From NCBI RefSeq assembly GCF_900105415.1, contig NZ_FNSM01000001.1, forward strand, positions 5,481,501 through 5,545,500: 64,000 nt of DNA, written 5' to 3'. Positions within the stretch are counted from its first letter, which is position 1. Each line of letters opens with the position of its first letter. The position numbers and the translations under genes are program-made. The stretch comes from Streptomyces sp. TLI_105 (GTDB lineage Bacteria > Actinomycetota > Actinomycetes > Streptomycetales > Streptomycetaceae). Under the pieces are notes generated by a model. It had not been told where the DNA came from and ran no database searches. It saw only the letters and a list, made by a program, of their open reading frames with translations. Of the stretch, positions 1 through 8,105 are shown piece by piece.

Positions 1-901
1 GGCCGCCAAGCCGAAGATCGCGGACTACCCCTTCACCACGCTCGTCCCGAACCTCGGCGTGGTCACGGCCGGCTCGACCGTCTACACGATCGCCGACGTG
101 CCGGGTCTGATCCCGGGCGCCAGCCAGGGCCGCGGCCTCGGCCTGGAGTTCCTCCGCCACGTGGAGCGCTGCTCGGTCCTCGTCCACGTCCTCGACACGG
201 CGACGCTGGAGTCCGAGCGCGACCCGGTCACCGACCTCGACGTCATCGAGGAGGAGCTCAAGCAGTACGGCGGTCTGGAGGACCGACCCCGGATCGTCGT
301 CCTCAACAAGATCGACATCCCGGACGGCCAGGACCTCGCGGACATGATCCGCCCGGACCTGGAGGAGCGCGGCTACCAGGTGTTCGAGGTCTCCGCCGTG
401 GCCCGTACGGGTCTGAAGGAGCTCTCCTTCGCCCTCGCCGGCATCGTCGCCGAGGCGCGCGCGGCCAAGCCGAAGGAGGAGGCGACCCGGATCGTCATCC
501 GCCCGAAGGCCGTCGACGATACGGGCTTCACCGTCACGTACGACGAGCACGAAGAGGTCTACCGGGTGCGCGGCGAGAAGCCGGAGCGCTGGGTCCGCCA
601 GACCGACTTCAACAACGACGAGGCCGTGGGCTACCTGGCCGACCGCCTCAACCGCCTCGGCGTCGAGGACGCGCTGATGAAGGCGGGTGCCCGTGCGGGC
701 GACGGCGTCGCGATCGGCTCCGAGGACAACGCGGTCGTCTTCGACTGGGAGCCCACCATGATGGCGGGCGCCGAGATGCTCGGCCGCCGCGGTGAGGACC
801 ACCGTCTGGAGGCCCCGCGTCCGGCCGCGCAGCGCCGCCGTGACCGGGAGGCGGAGCGCGACGACGCGCAGCGCGAGTACGACGAGTTCGACCCGTTCTA
901 G
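1..901 (+). CDS. obg: Obg/CgtA GTPase, 5'-truncated by window edge
   Basis: This is the ribosome-associated GTPase Obg (CgtA), which acts in late 50S assembly and in Streptomyces growth and differentiation control. The reading frame is open from base 2 to the window edge. The visible part starts in the G domain at the switch I region ([11 protein letters not shown]), followed by the G3 motif DVPG, G4 NKID and a G5-like SAVA. The C-terminal OCT domain follows, with an acidic and arginine-rich tail ending YDEFDPF. The glycine-rich N-terminal Obg fold and the Walker A motif lie outside the window. The stop codon (899-901) sits inside a short tandem duplication. The next gene appears to have its own promoter. 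Confidence 0.97.
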   Translation, partial: AAKPKIADYPFTTLVPNLGVVTAGSTVYTIADVPGLIPGASQGRGLGLEFLRHVERCSVLVHVLDTATLESERDPVTDLDVIEEELKQYGGLEDRPRIVVLNKIDIPDGQDLADMIRPDLEERGYQVFEVSAVARTGLKELSFALAGIVAEARAAKPKEEATRIVIRPKAVDDTGFTVTYDEHEEVYRVRGEKPERWVRQTDFNNDEAVGYLADRLNRLGVEDALMKAGARAGDGVAIGSEDNAVVFDWEPTMMAGAEMLGRRGEDHRLEAPRPAAQRRRDREAERDDAQREYDEFDPF

Positions 902-919
902 GCGAGTTCGACCCGTTCT
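883..919 (+). repeat. 20-bp-period tandem duplication over obg stop
   Basis: A 17-bp sequence (CGAGTTCGACCCGTTCT) occurs at 883-899 and again at 903-919. The first copy encodes the end of Obg and its final T opens the TAG stop; the second lies just past the stop. It looks like slippage of the last codons into the 3' untranslated region. Confidence 0.85.
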
Positions 920-1072
920 GGTGGGCGGGTCGGCGCCGGGTTTCCCGGGCCGGCCCGCCTCTCCCACGGGCGCGGGCCGGCCATCCGCCGGCGGTCATCG
1001 GCCGGGCACCCCTGGGGTGTCCGGCCGGTTCCGTTCGGGCGCAGGCCGCCCGGGGGCCGTCCGGGGGCCACG

Positions 1073-1078
1073 TAGGAT
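1073..1078 (+). promoter_or_regulatory. -10 hexamer TAGGAT, leaderless start
   Basis: TAGGAT ends exactly 6 nt before the GTG at 1085, so transcription should start at or next to the start codon. No convincing -35 box is seen. Confidence 0.45.
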
Positions 1079-1084
1079 TCACGG

Positions 1085-2722
1085 GTGAGTGAGACCCCCC
1101 GGCCGCAGGCCGCCGCGCGTGTCAGTGTCGTCGTCATCGCGTACAACGACGCGGCACACGTCGGCGACGCCGTCCGCTCCGCGCTCGCGCAGGGCGAGGC
1201 GGTCGGCGAGGTCGTCGTCGTCGACGACGCCTCCGGGGACACCACGCCCGAGGTCCTCGCCGGCTTCGCCGACGACCCGCGGGTGCGCCCGCTGATCCGG
1301 CGGGAGAACAGCGGCGGCTGCGGCACCCCCCGCAACGACGGCATCGACGCCGCCGTCCATCCGTACGTCCTGTTCCTCGACAGCGACGACCTGCTGCTGC
1401 CCGGCGCCGTCGACGGCCTGCTCGCCGTCGCCTCCGAGCAGCGCGCCGACGTCGTCGCGGGCATCTGCGTGCGGCGCGAGCTCCCCGAGGGCCGCGAGAC
1501 CGTCTGGGCCCCCTCGCTGTACGACGTCTCCCAGGGCGCCACGCTCCCCGGCACCGTCCTCGACGGCATCGAGGGCCACCCGGAGTTCGTCCTCGACACC
1601 CTCTCCGTCAACAAGCTCTACCGCCGGGACTTCCTCGACCGGCACGCCATCCGCTTCCCCGACGGTGCCTTCCACTACGAGGACTTCGTCTTCAGCGCCC
1701 GGGTGCAGGCCGCCACCCCCCGGCTCGCCGTCACCGACGTGCCCGTGTACGTGTGGCACGTGCGGCGGCAGGCCGCGACCCTGTCGATCTCGCTGCGCCG
1801 CGCCTCCCTGGCCAACTGGGAGCACCGGCTCGCCGCGCACGCCGCCGTCGTCGAGGTGTTCCGCACGGCGGGACGGCCCGCGCTGGCCCGCGCCGCGCAG
1901 ACGAAGTTCCTCGACTACGACCTCCCCATGTACCTGCGCGAGCTGCCGCAGCGGACCGCCGCCTACCGGGCCGACTGGTGGACGGCCACCCGCGCGCACC
2001 TGGCCGGCTTCGAGGCCGCCGCGGTCGCCGACGCCCAGGCTCCGGGCCGTTGGCTGCACGCCGGGCTCGCCGCTCTCCCCGCCGTGCCCGAGGGACGGGA
2101 GCTGACCCGGTTCGTCGAGCTGGCCGCGCCCCTGCCCCGGCTCGTGCCGCCGTACCCGCGCGCCGAGGGCGGCGCGCCGGTCCTGTCCGCCGCGCCCGCC
2201 GACGTACCCCTGGAGGGTCTCGCGGAGCTCGGGCCCGCGGAGCTGCCCGTGGCCGTGGACGGGTCCGTGACCGTCGGCGCGTCGACCCGGCTGACCCTGA
2301 CCGTCCACGATCTCTACGGGCGTGTCGCCGCACTGCGCCCCACCGCCGTCCGCGTGGCGTTCACGGAGCGGGTCTCGGCGGCGGAGCTGTCGGTCGACGC
2401 GCCGCTGCTCCCCGCGGAGGAGGGCTGGACGGCCACAGTCTCGCTGCCCACCGCGAAGCTGCTCCGCGCGGGCCGGCTCGCCGCCTGGTCGCTCCGCGCC
2501 GAGCTGCGGTACGCGGACGGTTCGACCGGGGACGCCGAGGTCAGAGCTCCGCAGGGGTTCGTCGGCCGGCGCGGAATGGTCCTCGGGCGACTGGGCCGGG
2601 TGCTGCTCGTCCAGGTCGTGGCCTCGGCGCGTCGCGGGCTCGTCCTCCGCTTCGCGGGCGGCGCCGTCGGGGCACGTCAGGTGGTCTCCGGCCGCTTCAA
2701 GAGGCTGTTTGCGATGCGGTGA
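1085..2722 (+). CDS. GT2 family glycosyltransferase
   Basis: A 545-residue family 2 glycosyltransferase, probably building a cell-wall glycopolymer. The GT-A domain is at the N-terminus (VSVVVIAYND at about residues 10-19, VVVDDASGD, then the metal-binding FLDSDD). The motif NSGGCGTPRND is shared with the next gene, so the two are paralogous. The C-terminal half lacks a recognisable catalytic domain and no convincing membrane segment is seen. The start is the GTG at 1085, placed 6 nt after a TANNNT -10 box. In Streptomyces coelicolor, as I recall, glycosyltransferases at this position next to obg are linked to polydiglycosylphosphate wall polymer synthesis. The exact sugar donor cannot be read from sequence. 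Confidence 0.9.
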   Translation: MSETPRPQAAARVSVVVIAYNDAAHVGDAVRSALAQGEAVGEVVVVDDASGDTTPEVLAGFADDPRVRPLIRRENSGGCGTPRNDGIDAAVHPYVLFLDSDDLLLPGAVDGLLAVASEQRADVVAGICVRRELPEGRETVWAPSLYDVSQGATLPGTVLDGIEGHPEFVLDTLSVNKLYRRDFLDRHAIRFPDGAFHYEDFVFSARVQAATPRLAVTDVPVYVWHVRRQAATLSISLRRASLANWEHRLAAHAAVVEVFRTAGRPALARAAQTKFLDYDLPMYLRELPQRTAAYRADWWTATRAHLAGFEAAAVADAQAPGRWLHAGLAALPAVPEGRELTRFVELAAPLPRLVPPYPRAEGGAPVLSAAPADVPLEGLAELGPAELPVAVDGSVTVGASTRLTLTVHDLYGRVAALRPTAVRVAFTERVSAAELSVDAPLLPAEEGWTATVSLPTAKLLRAGRLAAWSLRAELRYADGSTGDAEVRAPQGFVGRRGMVLGRLGRVLLVQVVASARRGLVLRFAGGAVGARQVVSGRFKRLFAMR

Positions 2723-2823
2723 ACATCACCGAAGGTCCGGGTGGGCAGGTATGAAACAATTCCTCCCGCCGGGTAGTCTTTCCGGTCGCCGGGTGGCGCT
2801 CATAGAACATGTGGGGGCGACAC

Positions 2824-2839
2824 CCTTCACCACTGAAGG
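2824..2839. promoter_or_regulatory. Small inverted repeat upstream of the TagF-like gene
   Basis: The 209-bp gap 2723-2931 is less GC-rich than its surroundings. It holds the inverted repeat CCTTCA-N4-TGAAGG at 2824-2839. It probably carries the promoter of the next gene, but no clear -35/-10 pair was found. Confidence 0.3.
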
Positions 2840-2931
2840 CAATAGCGCGCCATTGATCATGGCGCAGGCAGTGCTGCGCCTGGCCGGAAGGCGTGCCAGA
2901 TGTCGCCGCCCGCACTTGTGAGAGGACTTGG

Positions 2932-5718
2932 ATGCCGACTAGCGACGTCCCTGATGTGAGCGTCGTCATCATCGTGTACAACGATGAGGAACGGCTCCCG
3001 CGAGCGGTCCGGTCCGTGCTCGACCAGACCCTCAACAACCTCGAAGTGATCATCGCCGACGACTGTTCGACCGATGGCACCGAGGGTGTCGCGCGTTCTC
3101 TGGAGGCCTCCGACCCGCGTGTGCGCTACGTGCGGCTGGAGCAGAACAGTGGTGGCTGCAGCGCGCCCCGCAACCGCGGCATCGCGGTCGCCCGCGCCCC
3201 GCACGTCATGTTCCTGGACAGTGACGACGAGCTGCCCCGCCACGCCTGCAAGAGCCTGCTCCTCGTCGCCGAGGAGACCGGGGTCGACTTCGTCACCGGT
3301 GAGGTGACCCGCCTGTTCGAGGAGTCGAACACCACCGGCCTCTGGTACCCGCACCTCTTCACCGAGAAGCGGGTCGTCAACGGCATCGCCGAGGCGCCGG
3401 AGTACTTCTTCGACCACCTGTCGACGAACAAGCTCTACCGGACCGCCTTCATCCGGGACAACGCCCTCACCTTCCCCGAGGGCATCCACTACGAGGACCA
3501 GCTGTTCTCCGCGCAGGCCTTCTCGCTCGCGGAGTCCTTCGCCGTCGTCCCGTGGTCGGTCTACACCTGGCGCCTCGCTCCGGAGAGCGTCTCCATCTCC
3601 TCCAGCCGGCACAAGATCCAGAACGTCGCGGACCGCATCGGCGTGGCCCGGCTCATCGACACCTGGTTCGAGGAGAACGGCCACGGCGAGCTGCGCGCGG
3701 AGAAGGACTACAAGTTCCTCCGCCACGACTTCCGCCTGTACCTGGGCGACCTGCCGTTCCGTGACCTCGAATGGACCGCCGAGTTCGCCGACGTGGTGAA
3801 CCCGTACCTGGACGAGATCTCCGACGAGACCTACGCCCGGCTCTCCCGCGAGGAGCGCATCTGCATCCACCTGCTGCGCACCGGCCGCCTGGAGGACCTC
3901 CAGGTCGCCGCCCGCCAGCTGGGCCGGCCGCAGCTCGCCCCGCGCTTCGTGACGGAGGAGGGCGGGGCCACCTACTGGGGTGCCGTCGCCCCCACCGACG
4001 ACGCGAGCCGCAGCGCGCTGGACATCAGCGAGTGGTACATGCGCGAGCAGGTGCTCGCCACCGGCCGCATCCGGCACGAGCTGACCTCCGTGACGATGCG
4101 GGGCCCGGTCCTGCACCTGGAGATCCACACGTACGACCCGGCCGGTCTGATCACCGAGGACACCAAGGCCTCGGTCAAGCTCGCCGCGCACAAGACGCCG
4201 CTCACGGTGCCGCTGACCCTGCACCCGCAGGGCGAGGGGCAGTACGTCTCCAAGGCCCAGCTCGACTTCCGCAAGGTGCCCGTCGGCAAGGTCGGCGTGG
4301 CGACCCGTCGCCACCCGGTGGTCGCCCTGGAGCGCGACGGCGCCCGCCGCACGGACATCCTGCTGGCCAAGCACGACCAGCCGGACTTCCGCGCCACCGT
4401 CACGTACCACAAGTTCGGCATCCACCACCTCCGCATCAGGGCGGAGCAGAAGGGCGCCGGGCGTCTTGAGGTGGCCTGGCAGCGGTCCGGTGTCCTGAAG
4501 TCCCTCGAACCCCTCGGCCCCTACGCCCGCAAGGCCAAGGGCAAGGTCGGCAAGGTCAGGAAGATCCTCGTCGGCAACGAGGGCAAGGCCAGCGCGTACG
4601 ACGCCGTGTCCAAGCTCCCGCGCCGCAAGCGCGGTCTCGCCGTGTTCGAGGCGCTGGAGGGCCGCGGCTACGCGGACAGCCCGCGCTACATCTACGAGGA
4701 GCTCAAGCGCCGCAACCTCCCGATCGACGTGGTCTGGTCGTACTCCGGCGACCGCTCGTCCTTCCCGGAGGACGTCACCCTCGTCAAGCGCGGAAGCTTC
4801 GCCTACGGACGTGCGCTGGCCCGTGCCACCTACTGGGTCGACTCGCACAACCTGCCGTACCTGTACCCGAAGCCGAAGGGCACCCGGTACCTCCAGACCT
4901 GGCACGGCCAGACCTTCAAGGCGATGGGCTTCGACGTGCCCTCGCTGCGCGGCGCGTCGGAGATCGAGAAGGGGCGCTTCCGCGCCGCCGTCGGTCGCTG
5001 GGACGCCCTCGTCTGCCCCAGTGCCGAGTTCGAGCGGACCTTCGTCCCGGCCTTCGAGGTCTCGGCCGACCTGATCCGCTCCGGCTACCCGCGCAACGAC
5101 GTGCTGGTGCGCTGGGCCGAGCCCGAGCAGCAGGCCAGGGCCGCCGCCGTCCGCGAGGCCCTGAACATCCCGGCCGACAAGAAGGTCCTGCTCTACGCCC
5201 CGACGTTCCGTGACGCGGCCCGCCGCACCGGACAGTCGGTGCGGGTGGACCTGGAGGCTCTGGCCCCGCACCTGTCCGACCAGTGGATCGTCGTCGTGCG
5301 GACCCACCCGTACGACCGGTTCAAGATCGCTCCGGAGCTGGGCCACTTCCTGCGCGACGGCTCCTCCTTCGCCGACATCAACGATGTGATGCTGGCCTCG
5401 GACGCGGTCCTCACGGACTACTCGTCGCTGATGTTCGACTACGCCAACACCGGGCGTCCGATCCTGCTCTACACGGACGACTACGAGGTGTACAAGGGCG
5501 GCGACCGCGGCACGTACTACGACCTCGAAGAGATCGCGCCCGGTCCGATGCTGACGACCACCGAGGACCTCGCCGCCGCCGTGCGGGACCTGGAGGGCAC
5601 CCAGGAGCGCCACGCCGAGCGGTACGCGCGCTTCCAGGAAATGTTCTGCTCGTACGAGACCGGCCACGCCAGCAAGATGGTGGTCGATGCTTTTTTCGAA
5701 GGCGGCACCCATGACTGA
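2932..5718 (+). CDS. Bifunctional GT2 glycosyltransferase / TagF-like glycerophosphotransferase
   Basis: A 928-residue two-domain enzyme. The N-terminal GT2 domain (VSVVIIVYND, IIADDCSTDGT, NSGGCSAPRN, FLDSDDE) is followed by a linker of about 300 residues. The C-terminal CDP-glycerol:poly(glycerophosphate) glycerophosphotransferase (TagF/TagB-type) domain begins near residue 560. Its landmarks are LQTWHGQTFK near residue 654, SGYPRND, LYAPTFRD and TDYSSLMFDY near residue 829. It should add alternating sugar and polyol-phosphate or sugar-phosphate units to a teichoic-acid-like wall polymer on the inner membrane face. The ATG at 2932 has GAGAGGA 5-6 nt upstream; an upstream in-frame GTG (2893) lacks such a site. 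It overlaps the next gene by 8 nt, which suggests translational coupling. Confidence 0.92.
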   Translation: MPTSDVPDVSVVIIVYNDEERLPRAVRSVLDQTLNNLEVIIADDCSTDGTEGVARSLEASDPRVRYVRLEQNSGGCSAPRNRGIAVARAPHVMFLDSDDELPRHACKSLLLVAEETGVDFVTGEVTRLFEESNTTGLWYPHLFTEKRVVNGIAEAPEYFFDHLSTNKLYRTAFIRDNALTFPEGIHYEDQLFSAQAFSLAESFAVVPWSVYTWRLAPESVSISSSRHKIQNVADRIGVARLIDTWFEENGHGELRAEKDYKFLRHDFRLYLGDLPFRDLEWTAEFADVVNPYLDEISDETYARLSREERICIHLLRTGRLEDLQVAARQLGRPQLAPRFVTEEGGATYWGAVAPTDDASRSALDISEWYMREQVLATGRIRHELTSVTMRGPVLHLEIHTYDPAGLITEDTKASVKLAAHKTPLTVPLTLHPQGEGQYVSKAQLDFRKVPVGKVGVATRRHPVVALERDGARRTDILLAKHDQPDFRATVTYHKFGIHHLRIRAEQKGAGRLEVAWQRSGVLKSLEPLGPYARKAKGKVGKVRKILVGNEGKASAYDAVSKLPRRKRGLAVFEALEGRGYADSPRYIYEELKRRNLPIDVVWSYSGDRSSFPEDVTLVKRGSFAYGRALARATYWVDSHNLPYLYPKPKGTRYLQTWHGQTFKAMGFDVPSLRGASEIEKGRFRAAVGRWDALVCPSAEFERTFVPAFEVSADLIRSGYPRNDVLVRWAEPEQQARAAAVREALNIPADKKVLLYAPTFRDAARRTGQSVRVDLEALAPHLSDQWIVVVRTHPYDRFKIAPELGHFLRDGSSFADINDVMLASDAVLTDYSSLMFDYANTGRPILLYTDDYEVYKGGDRGTYYDLEEIAPGPMLTTTEDLAAAVRDLEGTQERHAERYARFQEMFCSYETGHASKMVVDAFFEGGTHD

Positions 5719-6865
5719 GGCCTCCCCTGTCCGCAACGTGTTCTTCGTCGGCATCGACGTCGACTCGATGGGTGGATCCCAGCGGGTGCTGCACACCCTC
5801 GCCCAGGGCATGGGGGAGCGCGGTCACCGCGTCGAGCTGATCGGCATCCGGCCGAGCCCCGAGCCGTTCCCGTACAACGCCACGCGCGCGTACCGGCACT
5901 CGACGCTCTACCCGGCACCCTCCGAGCCCAAGCCGCCCGTGCGCACGGTCGGCGACCGGATGAGCCTGGCGCGGCGCGCCGAGGCCCGCCGCGCCCGGGC
6001 CGACCGCGACAACGCGCGGGCGGAGTTCGAGCGGAAGCTGGCCGAGGTCGAGGACGGCTACATCGTCTTCGGCTCGCCGTGGGCGGTCGACTGGGTCATG
6101 CCGCTGAAGTGGCGTCACCTCAAGGGCATCGGGCAGTACCACGAGTCCTTCGCGCAGGCGAAGCAGAGCGCCAACCTGGGCCTGATCCGCCGTCACTACC
6201 CGGCGCTGGAGCAGACCCTGGTGCTCTCCGAGGGCGACGCGGTCGAGTTCGTCAACCAGCGCGTGCCGAACGTGCGCGTCATGCCGAACCCGCTGCCGTT
6301 CTTCCCGGACGAGCTGGCCCCGCTCGACACCCGCAAGATCGGCGCGGTCGGCCGGCTCGACCCGATCAAGCGGTACGACCGCATGATCGAGGCCTTCGCG
6401 CAGGCCCACAAGGGCCGCGACGGCTGGGAGCTGCACCTCTTCGGCGAGGGCCCGCTGGAGGGCGAGCTCCGGATGCGGGCCGAGGACCTCGGCGTCGCCG
6501 ACCAGGTCGTCTTCCGCGGCACGGCGCAGGACATGGCCGCCGCCTACCGCGAGCTGTCCATCGTCGCGATCAGCAGTGAGCGCGAGGGCCGGCCGATGGC
6601 GCTGGCCGAGGCCGCCGCCTGCGGCGTGCCGTGCGTGAGCTTCGATGTCTCCGGCGGAGTCCGGGAGCTCGTCGCGGACGGCGTCTCGGGCACCCTGGTG
6701 CCGCCGGCCGACGTGCCGGGGCTCGCCGCCGCGCTCGGTGAGCTGATGGACGACGACGCGATGCGCCGGCGGTACGGCAGGGCCGGCCGCGAGCACGTCG
6801 CGCACCTGGCGCTGCCGCACGTCCTCGACCAGTGGGAGGCGGCGTTCGAGGAGATCGAGCGCTAG
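5711..6865 (+). CDS. GT4-type glycosyltransferase (wall polymer)
   Basis: A 384-residue GT-B glycosyltransferase of family 4. The N-terminal Rossmann-like part starts NVFFVGIDVDSMGGSQRVL, a typical GT4 donor/acceptor loop. The C-terminal domain holds GAVGRLDPIKRYDRMIEAF, LHLFGEGPLEGEL and the E-x7-E element in SEREGRPMALAEAAA. The ATG at 5711 overlaps the preceding stop (ATGACTGA) and is preceded by GAAGG. An in-frame ATG at 5687 lies inside the upstream gene and is less likely. The coupled arrangement implies that it works with the GT2/TagF fusion. A strong hairpin terminator follows. Confidence 0.9.
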   Translation: MTEASPVRNVFFVGIDVDSMGGSQRVLHTLAQGMGERGHRVELIGIRPSPEPFPYNATRAYRHSTLYPAPSEPKPPVRTVGDRMSLARRAEARRARADRDNARAEFERKLAEVEDGYIVFGSPWAVDWVMPLKWRHLKGIGQYHESFAQAKQSANLGLIRRHYPALEQTLVLSEGDAVEFVNQRVPNVRVMPNPLPFFPDELAPLDTRKIGAVGRLDPIKRYDRMIEAFAQAHKGRDGWELHLFGEGPLEGELRMRAEDLGVADQVVFRGTAQDMAAAYRELSIVAISSEREGRPMALAEAAACGVPCVSFDVSGGVRELVADGVSGTLVPPADVPGLAAALGELMDDDAMRRRYGRAGREHVAHLALPHVLDQWEAAFEEIER

Positions 6866-6874
6866 ACCCGCGGA

Positions 6875-6922
6875 ACGCCGGAAGCCCCGCCCGACCCTGC
6901 GTCCGGGCGGGGCTTCCGGCGT
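6875..6922 (+). terminator. Rho-independent-like terminator after the glycosyltransferase operon
   Basis: A perfect 19-bp stem (6875-6893 with 6904-6922) closes a 10-nt loop immediately after the GT4 stop. No U-run follows, which is usual in Streptomyces. Confidence 0.85.
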
Positions 6923-6998
6923 GTCCGGGCCTGTGCCCGGGGTGGGCCTCCGGCGTGTCCGAGTCTGTGTCCGGGCTGGACCTCCGGCGTGTCGGGGG
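6915..6998 (+). repeat. 34-bp tandem repeat, about 2.4 copies
   Basis: The units 6915-6948 and 6949-6982 and a partial third unit all begin TCCGGCGTGT. The first overlaps the right arm of the terminator, so the array seems to have grown from the terminator stem. Confidence 0.75.
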
Positions 6999-7036
6999 CC
7001 ACTTCGGGAGCCTCCGGGGGGCCCGGAGGCTGTGGC

Positions 7037-7042
7037 TACACT
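7037..7042 (+). promoter_or_regulatory. -10 hexamer TACACT, leaderless galE
   Basis: TACACT is followed by exactly 6 nt and the galE ATG at 7049. There is no Shine-Dalgarno sequence, so a leaderless mRNA is likely. Confidence 0.5.
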
Positions 7043-7048
7043 GTCGGA

Positions 7049-8041
7049 ATGACCTGGCTCATCACCGGCGGTGCCGGTTACATCGGTTCCCACGTCGTCA
7101 AGGCAATGACCGAGGGCGGCGAGCGCGTCGTCGTGGTCGACGACCTCAGCACCGGCAACCCGGCGCGGGTCCCCGAGGGCATCGTCCTGGAGCAGGGCAC
7201 GGTCCTGGACCGCGCCTTCCTGGACCGGGTGCTGCGCGAGCACCAGATCACGGGCATCGTCCACCTGGCCGGCAAGAAGCAGGTCGGCGAGTCGGTCGAG
7301 AAGCCGCTGTTCTACTACCACGAGAACGTGACGGGTCTGCAGACGATCCTCGACGCGGCGGCCGCGGCCGGTGTGAAGAGCTTCCTCTTCTCCTCCTCCG
7401 CCTCCGTCTACGGCATGCCCGACGTGGACCTCGTCACCGAGGACACCGAGTGCCTGCCGCTCAGCCCGTACGGCGAGACGAAGCTCGTCGGCGAGTGGAT
7501 GGCCCGCGCCGTCGGCCAGGCCCACGGCCTGTCCACGGCCTGCCTGCGGTACTTCAACGTGGCGGGCGCGGCGGCCCCGGAGCTCGCCGACACCGGCGTC
7601 TTCAACCTGGTGCCGATGGTCTTCGAGCGCCTCGACGCCGGCGAGTCCCCCCGCATCTTCGGCGACGACTACCCGACACCGGACGGCACCTGCATCCGCG
7701 ACTACATCCACGTCGCCGACATCGCGAGCGCCCACCTCGCCGCGGCCCGCTCGCTCGCCGCGGCGGCCGAGCGCGGCGAGACGGCCACGCTGACCCTGAA
7801 CATCGGGCGCGGCGAGGGCGTGTCGGTGCGCGAGATGGTGAACCTCATCAACGAGGTCACCGGCCACAGCGTCGAGCCCGTCGTCACCCCGCGCCGCCCG
7901 GGCGACCCGGCCCGCGTGGTCGCCTCGGCCGAGCGCATCGAGTCGGAGCTCGGCTGGAAGGCGCAGCACGACGTCCGCTCCATGATCAGCTCCGCCTGGG
8001 AGGGCTGGGGCGCCAACCGCGCGGTCCGCGCGACCGTCTGA
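7049..8041 (+). CDS. galE: UDP-glucose 4-epimerase
   Basis: An extended short-chain dehydrogenase of 330 residues that interconverts UDP-glucose and UDP-galactose in the cytoplasm. The NAD-binding motif GGAGYIG is at residues 6-12. The catalytic YxxxK is Tyr141 and Lys145 (SPYGETK), with the SSSASVYG strand before it. The length matches the GalE family. It lies among surface-polymer glycosyltransferases and so probably supplies UDP-galactose, or another epimerised sugar, to them. The ATG at 7049 is chosen because the motif starts right after it and a TANNNT box lies 6 nt upstream. A 19-bp terminator follows and is shared with the convergent gene. Confidence 0.93.
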   Translation: MTWLITGGAGYIGSHVVKAMTEGGERVVVVDDLSTGNPARVPEGIVLEQGTVLDRAFLDRVLREHQITGIVHLAGKKQVGESVEKPLFYYHENVTGLQTILDAAAAAGVKSFLFSSSASVYGMPDVDLVTEDTECLPLSPYGETKLVGEWMARAVGQAHGLSTACLRYFNVAGAAAPELADTGVFNLVPMVFERLDAGESPRIFGDDYPTPDGTCIRDYIHVADIASAHLAAARSLAAAAERGETATLTLNIGRGEGVSVREMVNLINEVTGHSVEPVVTPRRPGDPARVVASAERIESELGWKAQHDVRSMISSAWEGWGANRAVRATV

Positions 8042-8052
8042 CACCGGCGTTT

Positions 8053-8095
8053 CGCGTAGGAGGGGTGCCCCGGCCCGGGGCACCCCTCCTACGCG
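8053..8095. terminator. Bidirectional terminator between galE and convergent membrane gene
   Basis: A perfect 19-bp stem (8053-8071 with 8077-8095) has a 5-nt loop. It lies between two convergent stop codons and can serve both strands. Confidence 0.88.
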
Positions 8096-8105
8096 TGCCC
8101 GGGTC

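Noticed and set aside
2751..2921. 57-codon ORF before the TagF-like gene (MKQFLPPGSL...)
   Set aside because: No ribosome site at a proper distance, poor codon bias and no recognisable product; the region is better read as a promoter or leader.
2857..8083. Very long reverse-strand frames (984 and 890 codons)
   Set aside because: They are antisense to the TagF-like, GT4 and galE genes, whose forward products have clear domain motifs.
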